Shown: piece after piece, positions 9,116 to 13,136 of the stretch
Layout: the number at the start of each line of letters is the position of its first letter
How positions within the stretch are numbered: position 1 is the first letter of the stretch
Assembly: GCA_024762745.1 (NCBI GenBank)
Contig: JANTGV010000009.1
Coordinates: 1 to 13,136, forward strand
Origin: Sulfurimonas sp.
Lineage (GTDB): Bacteria > Campylobacterota > Campylobacteria > Campylobacterales > Sulfurimonadaceae
Reading direction: 5' to 3'
Length of the DNA stretch: 13,136 nucleotides
Program-made: the position numbers and the translations under genes
Notes under the pieces: generated by a model
Databases searched by the model: none
Seen by the model: only the letters and a program-made list of their open reading frames with translations
What the model was told of the DNA's origin: nothing

Positions 9116-10001
9116 TCAATCTTTTACCATTAATATAGGAAATAATATCCACCTCTTTTTTTGATGGTGCTTGAACACTATATATTCGAAGAGTTCCAGC
9201 AGTACAACCTATTATTATACTCTCAGGTTCAATTTGCAATATTTTTCCAGCTGTATTTAAAGTCACTTTATCTTCAAGAGCTATTTTTTTAAGCTTTAAT
9301 CCACTCTCTAAATAAATTCCAGGCCAAGGAGTAAAGGCTCTATATTTATTATATAAATTGTCTGCGTTTTTAAAGTCTACAAGTCCATCTGCTTTTGTAA
9401 TCTTACTGCAATGAGTTGCAAATTTATCATCTTGCGGTACAGGTTTAAAAGATGAAAAATTTTCTAAAATATCTACTGTTAAATCACAAGCAGTCTCTGT
9501 TAGTCTCTCATAAAGTGTTTCAACCATCTCATCTTGAGATACATCTATCCTTTCTATTTTAATTATATCGCCGGTATCTAATCCCTCTTCCATCATCATT
9601 GCAGTAACACCTGTTTGTCCGTCACCGTTTAGAAGTGTTTGCTGAATAGGACTTGCGCCACGATAGGCTGGAAGTATTGAAGCATGAAGGTTGATACATG
9701 GAGCGTGATCTAAAACTTCACGGGGAAGAATCTGTCCATATGCTGCAACAACTATATAGTCACACTGAATTTTTAAGAGTTCCGCTACTGTTTCTTCATC
9801 ACGTAGACGTGTTGGTTGATATACATCCACTGCGTTTTCTTGAGCTACTACTTTTACAGGCGGCGGTGTTAAGACTTTTTTACGTCCAACAGGCTTATCA
9901 GGTTGTGTATAGACTGCGACTACATTTATACCAGAAGTCTCTATTAAACGCTGTAGTATTTTTTCTGCATAATCAGGAGTACCCATAAATATTACATTCA
10001 T
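9093..10001 (-). CDS. fmt: Methionyl-tRNA formyltransferase
   Basis: Transfers a formyl group from 10-formyl-tetrahydrofolate to Met-tRNA(fMet) for translation initiation. It has 302 residues. The N-terminal formyltransferase domain begins MNVIFMGTPDYAEKIL and includes the catalytic triad asparagine and histidine in CINLHASILPAYRGASPIQ (N104, H106) and the aspartate in GLDTGDI (D142), matching N106/H108/D144 of E. coli. The C-terminal OB-fold domain (about 205-302), which binds tRNA, contains FTPWPGIYLE. The ATG immediately follows the proB stop (TAG-ATG) with an AGGG motif 7 nt upstream. The 3' end overlaps birA by 23 nt. Fmt is one of several translation-linked genes in the operon. Confidence 0.96.
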   Translation of the reverse strand: MNVIFMGTPDYAEKILQRLIETSGINVVAVYTQPDKPVGRKKVLTPPPVKVVAQENAVDVYQPTRLRDEETVAELLKIQCDYIVVAAYGQILPREVLDHAPCINLHASILPAYRGASPIQQTLLNGDGQTGVTAMMMEEGLDTGDIIKIERIDVSQDEMVETLYERLTETACDLTVDILENFSSFKPVPQDDKFATHCSKITKADGLVDFKNADNLYNKYRAFTPWPGIYLESGLKLKKIALEDKVTLNTAGKILQIEPESIIIGCTAGTLRIYSVQAPSKKEVDIISYINGKRLSVEDTLS

Positions 10002-10769
10002 CTAAGAACCCTGCTTTGTAAATAGTGTACCACCTTTATGTACACCATCTAATGTGAAACTTTTCACATCATCCAAATCAAATCCACTCGCTAAAAATGT
10101 GCTTATATTATTCTCTAAAAGATATGAAGCAGCTTTTAGTTTTGTCACTATACCACCTGTTGCAAATACGTTATTTGGTGTTACATCTTTTTCCAGTTCT
10201 TTTTTATCTATATAGTTTACAACTTTAAGAACTTTTGCATTTTCATTACTACGTGGATCATGGTCATAATAAGCATCAATATCTGACAATATTATTAGAA
10301 TATCAGCATTGATATCTTTTGCCAAATATGCTGAGAGTTGGTCATTATCTCCAACTTCCAACTCATCTGTCGCCGTTGCATCATTTTCATTTACAATTGG
10401 AATAACACCATTTTCTAATAGTCTGTTTACTGTGTCTTCAACTCTCGATCTATCATCTTCTCTTGAGAGGTTTTTAGCTGTTACTAAAACCTGAGCCACT
10501 AGAATATCATATTCTGCAAATTTTCTAGCATATTTATTCATCAGTACTGGTTGACCTATAGAAGCGAGTGCTTGCTTATCTGCAATTATATTTCTATCCA
10601 GTTTTAATTTTGTGTATCCAGCTGACACTGCACCAGAAGATACTAAAATGACTTCATTATTTTTTTTCAGTTCTGCTAAAAAAGCTACAAGAGCCTTCAT
10701 TCTCTCTGTGGCTATTTCACTATTTTGTGTTAAAACAGCACTACCGACTTTAACAACAACTCTTCTCAT
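10002..10769 (-). CDS. proB: Glutamate 5-kinase (no PUA domain)
   Basis: Phosphorylates glutamate to gamma-glutamyl phosphate, the first step of proline synthesis. It has 255 residues in one amino-acid-kinase domain: VVKVGSAVL (5-13), VSSGAVSAG (43-51), PIVNENDATATDELEVGDNDQLSA (124-147, containing the NEND and DNDQLSA substrate and nucleotide motifs), and FATGGIVTKLKAA (202-214). E. coli ProB is about 367 residues because of a C-terminal PUA domain, which is missing here, as in other Campylobacterota. The ATG directly follows the obgE stop (TAG-ATG). The partner gene proA is not in this window. The last part of the gene contains an 18-bp perfect palindrome, listed separately. Confidence 0.95.
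   Translation of the reverse strand: MRRVVVKVGSAVLTQNSEIATERMKALVAFLAELKKNNEVILVSSGAVSAGYTKLKLDRNIIADKQALASIGQPVLMNKYARKFAEYDILVAQVLVTAKNLSREDDRSRVEDTVNRLLENGVIPIVNENDATATDELEVGDNDQLSAYLAKDINADILIILSDIDAYYDHDPRSNENAKVLKVVNYIDKKELEKDVTPNNVFATGGIVTKLKAASYLLENNISTFLASGFDLDDVKSFTLDGVHKGGTLFTKQGS
10052..10069. repeat. 18-bp palindrome with CRP-like core inside proB
   Basis: ATGTGAAA-CT-TTTCACAT is a perfect inverted repeat with 8-nt arms and a 2-nt centre. Its core has the TGTGA-N6-TCACA pattern bound by E. coli CRP. It lies in the last quarter of proB, about 50-70 nt upstream of the fmt start. The palindrome is seen directly. Any regulatory role is unproven, and it may be chance coding sequence. 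Confidence 0.4.
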
Positions 10770-11870
10770 CTATTTTCTATCCGTTTGAACCAGATTAAAA
10801 AGCGCATACTTTAAAGCTTCTATATTTTTGTTGGTTGCAGATGATATTGGAGCCACTAAATAAGGTTTTTCTCTATCGTAACCCAAAGTTTCATCTGATG
10901 ACTCTTGTACATAAAAAGGCATAGATGGATCAAAGTTGAACTCATTTATTTGTGTCTGTTCCAAACCAAGAAGCTCTAAAAACCCATTTACCAATTCACC
11001 TATTTCATCGGGTGGAATAACATCTACTCTCGTAAGAGCTATCGCATACTTACTGCTTCCTAACTTTTCAGAAAAAGAGGATATCTCATCCTTAAGAGTT
11101 TCAATCTGCTCTTTTAAATCTCTGTAGTTAGCTAAATCAACCATATATAGTAGTGTTTTCGTTCTCTCAATATGACGAAGAAACTGAATTCCTAAACCTT
11201 TTCCTTCATGAGCTCCACCGATAATTCCTGGAATGTCTGCCATTACAAACGATTCATAATCGCCAATGTTTACCTGACCAAGCTTTGGTGTTAGTGTTGT
11301 AAACTCATAATTAGCAATCTCAGGAGTTGCGTTTGAAACTGTTGAGATGAGTGTTGACTTTCCAACATTTGGAAAACCGACCAGACCAACATCTGCAATA
11401 AGTTTCAAATCAAGTTTAATATCTCTAGTTTCACCTTTTTCACCAGGTTGAGCGTAGGTTGGTCTTTGATTTGTAGGGCTTCTAAAGTGGTAATTTCCAA
11501 GTCCACCCTTTCCACCTTGAAGGAACTTCTCTTCCTGACCATCTTTTAACATATCAAAAAGTACTTCACCACTATTTTGGTCAATAATCTGTGTTCCTGG
11601 GGGAACAATAATAACTTTTTTAGCCCCTGACTTTCCAGTCATACGGGAACCTTCACCTGGCATCCCCTTGTCTGCTTTTATATGCATCCTTCTTTGAAAG
11701 TGAGAAAGTGTATGGGTGTTATTGTCGCATCTGAAGTAGATATCTCCACCTTTTCCACCGTCACCACCATTTGGACCACCATTTAGTACAAACTTTTCAC
11801 GACGAAACGCAACACACCCTTGACCACCCTTGCCTGAACTTACTGTTAATTCGACACTGTCTGTGAACAT
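10770..11870 (-). CDS. obgE: Obg/CgtA ribosome-assembly GTPase
   Basis: Essential GTPase that acts in late 50S assembly and growth control. It has 366 residues. The glycine-rich Obg fold (1-158) contains GKGGQGCVAFRREKF, GGPNGGDGGKGGD and LQGGKGGLGNYHF. The G domain has G1 GFPNVGKS (165-172), G2 FTTLTP (190-195), G3 DIPG (212-215) and G5 in ISSATN. The G4 position reads LTRVD (279-283) instead of the usual NKxD, a departure at the guanine-specificity loop. There is no long C-terminal extension. The ATG has an AAGGA motif 6 nt upstream. The gene follows rplU-rpmA, a linkage found across bacteria, after a 126-nt gap with two hairpins. Its stop abuts the proB ATG. Confidence 0.97.
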   Translation of the reverse strand: MFTDSVELTVSSGKGGQGCVAFRREKFVLNGGPNGGDGGKGGDIYFRCDNNTHTLSHFQRRMHIKADKGMPGEGSRMTGKSGAKKVIIVPPGTQIIDQNSGEVLFDMLKDGQEEKFLQGGKGGLGNYHFRSPTNQRPTYAQPGEKGETRDIKLDLKLIADVGLVGFPNVGKSTLISTVSNATPEIANYEFTTLTPKLGQVNIGDYESFVMADIPGIIGGAHEGKGLGIQFLRHIERTKTLLYMVDLANYRDLKEQIETLKDEISSFSEKLGSSKYAIALTRVDVIPPDEIGELVNGFLELLGLEQTQINEFNFDPSMPFYVQESSDETLGYDREKPYLVAPISSATNKNIEALKYALFNLVQTDRK

Positions 11871-11932
11871 TGTTTATCCTTGTGTTTTGAAAATTTTTAC
11901 TAAATTGTGAGTTAAATAATTTTAGGAAGCCA

Positions 11933-11952
11933 TAGGGACATCAATGTCCCTA
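11933..11952. repeat. Inverted repeat in the rpmA-obgE gap (distal hairpin)
   Basis: On the plus strand TAGGGACA-TCAA-TGTCCCTA is a perfect 8-bp stem with a 4-nt loop (UUGA in the minus-strand RNA). It is more GC-rich than its surroundings. In the transcript it is followed by UGGCUUCCUAAAA, not a U-run, so it is not a standard terminator. It may be an RNA processing or stability element, an attenuator part, or one copy of a dispersed palindromic repeat. Confidence 0.7.
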
Positions 11953-11958
11953 CCACTA

Positions 11959-11977
11959 TATTGAGAAGTTCTCAATA
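11959..11977. repeat. Inverted repeat in the rpmA-obgE gap (proximal hairpin)
   Basis: TATTGAGAA-G-TTCTCAATA is a perfect palindrome with 9-nt arms around one base. As RNA it can fold with a 7-8 bp stem and a 3-5 nt loop. It begins about 20 nt after the rpmA stop in the transcript and is separated from the second palindrome by only 6 nt. It could be an RNA hairpin or a protein-binding site on DNA; sequence alone does not decide. Confidence 0.65.
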
Positions 11978-11996
11978 CATGTGAATAGAAATATTG

Positions 11997-12254
11997 TTAC
12001 GCAGCAGGTATAATTGAAACTTGTTGACGTTTTTTGTCTTTTCTTTCGAATACAACAGTACCTTCAACTAGTGCAAATATAGTATGATCTTTTCCCATAC
12101 CTACATTTTTACCTGGGTGAACTTTAGTTCCACGTTGACGGATAATGATGTTACCAGGAATCACAGCCTCTCCACCATATTTCTTAACACCAAGTCTTCT
12201 ACCAGCTGAGTCACGATTATTCTGTGTACTACCTTGACCTTTCTTATGTGCCAT
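11997..12254 (-). CDS. rpmA: 50S ribosomal protein L27
   Basis: Ribosomal protein L27, 85 residues, full length. Its N-terminal tail reaches the peptidyl transferase centre. The sequence begins [28 protein letters not shown], the classic L27 start, without the cleavable N-terminal extension found in Firmicutes. [28 protein letters not shown] follows, and the end is basic. An AAGGAG motif lies 8 nt before the ATG. It follows rplU by 23 nt and is surely co-transcribed with it. The gap to obgE carries the two palindromes described separately. Confidence 0.98.
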   Translation of the reverse strand: MAHKKGQGSTQNNRDSAGRRLGVKKYGGEAVIPGNIIIRQRGTKVHPGKNVGMGKDHTIFALVEGTVVFERKDKKRQQVSIIPAA

Positions 12255-12277
12255 AGTTTATCTCCTTAAGTTTTAGC

Positions 12278-12586
12278 TTATGCAGCTATTTTCGTGATAC
12301 GAACACGAGTGAAGTCTCTTCTGAAACCACGTTTAACTTTGCTATCTTTACGACGACGTTTTTTGAAAATTACAACTTTTCTATCACGACCTTCTCTGAT
12401 AACTTCAGCAGTCACAACAGCACCTTCAACAAAAGGAGCTCCCATTTTAAGTTCACCAGCATTCACTGCTAGAACTTCTTTCATCTCTACAACGGCACCA
12501 GCTTCAAGTGACATTTTGTCTAGTGATAATTCATCACCCTCTTGAACTTTATACTGCTTACCACCATTTTTAATAATTGCGTACAT
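12278..12586 (-). CDS. rplU: 50S ribosomal protein L21
   Basis: Ribosomal protein L21, 102 residues, full length, a 23S rRNA-binding protein of the large subunit. The N-terminus [20 protein letters not shown] and the basic C-terminal stretch [18 protein letters not shown] followed by FTRVRITKI are diagnostic. An AAGGA motif lies 5 nt before the ATG. The gene starts the rplU-rpmA unit and has its own predicted promoter, plus a short leader containing a hairpin followed by four U residues. Confidence 0.98.
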   Translation of the reverse strand: MYAIIKNGGKQYKVQEGDELSLDKMSLEAGAVVEMKEVLAVNAGELKMGAPFVEGAVVTAEVIREGRDRKVVIFKKRRRKDSKVKRGFRRDFTRVRITKIAA

Positions 12587-12603
12587 AATATTCCTTAAAT
12601 CTT

Positions 12604-12628
12604 AAAATAGTAGACCATCTTTCTACTA
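12604..12628 (-). promoter_or_regulatory. Terminator-like hairpin in the rplU leader
   Basis: In the minus-strand RNA, UAGUAGA and UCUACUA form a perfect 7-bp stem around the 7-nt loop AAGAUGG, directly followed by UUUU and then the rplU ribosome binding site about 8 nt later. It would begin only a few bases after the predicted start of transcription. The shape resembles a weak intrinsic terminator or attenuator, or a protein-binding leader. The stem is AU-rich and the U-run short, so its strength is uncertain. If the predicted promoter is wrong, it might instead act as a partial terminator for ridA transcription. Confidence 0.45.
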
Positions 12629-12639
12629 AAAAGTGCGGA

Positions 12640-12645
12640 ATTATA
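12640..12645 (-). promoter_or_regulatory. Probable -10 box of the rplU-rpmA promoter
   Basis: A perfect TATAAT on the minus strand sits in the 118-nt gap between ridA and rplU. Transcription would begin near 12634, giving a leader of about 48 nt. No clear -35 hexamer is seen, as is common in this phylum. The upstream sequence is AT-rich (TTAAATAAAACTTAAA). Confidence 0.6.
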
Positions 12646-12704
12646 CCCAACTAAGCTTTAAGTTTTATTTAATGCTTACAGGAAATCGCCTGATATCATA
12701 AATT

Positions 12705-13097
12705 CTAGAAACTATAAGTAGCTTCACATAGTAAAGCAACAGCATCTATTTCAACTAGAGCATTTTTTGGCAGAGTTTTTACAGCAACAGTTGCACGTGC
12801 TGGTTTGTGAGAACCAAAAGCCTCTTCATAAAGTTTATTTATCACTAAAAAGTCATCCATTGATGCTATAAATATAGTTGTTTTAACTACCATATCCATA
12901 CTACTCCCTGCTTCTTGTAACACTGCTTCTAAATTACTTAAAACTTGTCTTGTTTGAATAACTACATCATCTTCTAACATAATACCATCTGGTGTTAATG
13001 CTATTTGTCCTGAAGTGTATACTATCCCATTAGCAACTACCGCTTGAGAGTATGGGCCTATGGCAGAGGGAGCTCTGTCTGTTTGTACATATTTCAT
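12705..13097 (-). CDS. ridA: RidA/YjgF family enamine/imine deaminase
   Basis: RidA proteins hydrolyse reactive 2-aminoacrylate-type enamines and imines released by PLP enzymes such as threonine dehydratase, protecting other PLP enzymes. This 130-residue protein is full length. It has the IGPYSQAV motif (13-20), YTSGQIALTPDG (27-38), and the signature PARATVAVKTLPKNALVEIDAVA with R101, the counterpart of the key arginine (R105 in E. coli RidA), and the conserved glutamate E116. The protein normally forms a trimer with active sites at the interfaces. An AAGGA motif lies 7-8 nt before the ATG. It is separated from rplU by 118 nt containing a predicted promoter, so it is probably transcribed with the gene upstream of the window rather than with rplU. 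Confidence 0.95.
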   Translation of the reverse strand: MKYVQTDRAPSAIGPYSQAVVANGIVYTSGQIALTPDGIMLEDDVVIQTRQVLSNLEAVLQEAGSSMDMVVKTTIFIASMDDFLVINKLYEEAFGSHKPARATVAVKTLPKNALVEIDAVALLCEATYSF

Positions 13098-13136
13098 TTT
13101 AATTCCTTTTTATTTATTCTTTTCTCTGCAGGACTC
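13098..13136. other. Edge segment upstream of ridA
   Basis: The 39 nt before ridA hold its ribosome binding site and possibly the 3' end of an upstream minus-strand gene. Two minus-strand frames stay open from the window edge to a stop near ridA (one ending TAA at 13112..13110, one ending TGA overlapping the ridA ATG), so the reading frame cannot be decided. No promoter motif is evident. Confidence 0.3.

Noticed and set aside
9698..9988. 96-codon plus-strand open frame opposite fmt
   Set aside because: Antisense shadow of a conserved enzyme; leucine/histidine-rich composition typical of reverse-strand translation, with no domain recognised.
11979..11988. Single DnaA-box-like sequence (CTATTCACA on the minus strand); a similar TTATTCAC near 186
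   Set aside because: Isolated, imperfect matches without clustering, no dnaA gene or AT-rich unwinding region nearby. No evidence of an origin.
12294..12545. 83-codon plus-strand open frame opposite rplU
   Set aside because: Lies entirely antisense to the L21 gene; serine/threonine-rich and featureless.
12677..12694. CAGG/CCTG inverted repeat after ridA considered as a terminator
   Set aside because: Only four base pairs with a six-base loop and no following U-run.

Overview
The window is a chromosomal segment from a member of the Campylobacterota (formerly Epsilonproteobacteria), most likely a Sulfurimonas-like organism. I infer this from AT-rich coding sequence, the protein sequences themselves, and above all the gene order. 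From memory, rplU-rpmA-obgE-proB-fmt-birA-parA-parB-atpF'-atpF-atpH-atpA-atpG-atpD-atpC-exbB-exbD matches the Campylobacter jejuni block Cj0094-Cj0110, and Helicobacter pylori keeps the fmt-to-exbD part (HP1141-HP1129). All 18 full-length genes are on the minus strand, so transcription runs from high to low coordinates. I found no convincing plus-strand gene, tRNA, rRNA, insertion sequence, phage gene or CRISPR array.

Layout in transcription order: (1) ridA (13097-12705), a reactive-intermediate deaminase. (2) A 118-nt gap with a good -10 box and a leader hairpin, then rplU (L21) and rpmA (L27). (3) A 126-nt gap holding two perfect inverted repeats. (4) A tightly packed housekeeping run: obgE (ribosome-assembly GTPase), proB (glutamate 5-kinase), fmt (Met-tRNA formyltransferase), birA (biotin ligase), parA and parB (chromosome segregation). 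Stop and start codons here abut or overlap at every junction. (5) A 119-nt gap with a consensus TATAAT, then the ATP synthase genes atpF' (b'), atpF (b), atpH (delta), atpA (alpha), atpG (gamma), atpD (beta), atpC (epsilon). (6) exbB/tolQ and exbD/tolR, an ion-driven energiser of an outer-membrane system, placed directly after atpC. A possible next gene begins at the window edge.

The genes join translation and ribosome assembly (L21, L27, Obg, Fmt), biosynthesis (ProB, BirA, RidA), chromosome partition (ParAB), ATP synthesis or proton pumping (F1 plus the b/b' stalk), and use of the proton gradient at the envelope (ExbB/ExbD). The membrane a and c subunits of F0 (atpB, atpE) are absent, as is usual for this phylum, where they lie elsewhere.

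This is a conserved core region, and I do not see a new defence, mobile or biosynthetic system. The points most worth checking are the paired palindromes between rpmA and obgE, the terminator-like hairpin in the rplU leader, a CRP-like palindrome near the end of proB, the non-canonical G4 motif of Obg, and several start-codon decisions (GTG starts for atpA, atpF and birA; internal starts preferred for atpD and atpG).
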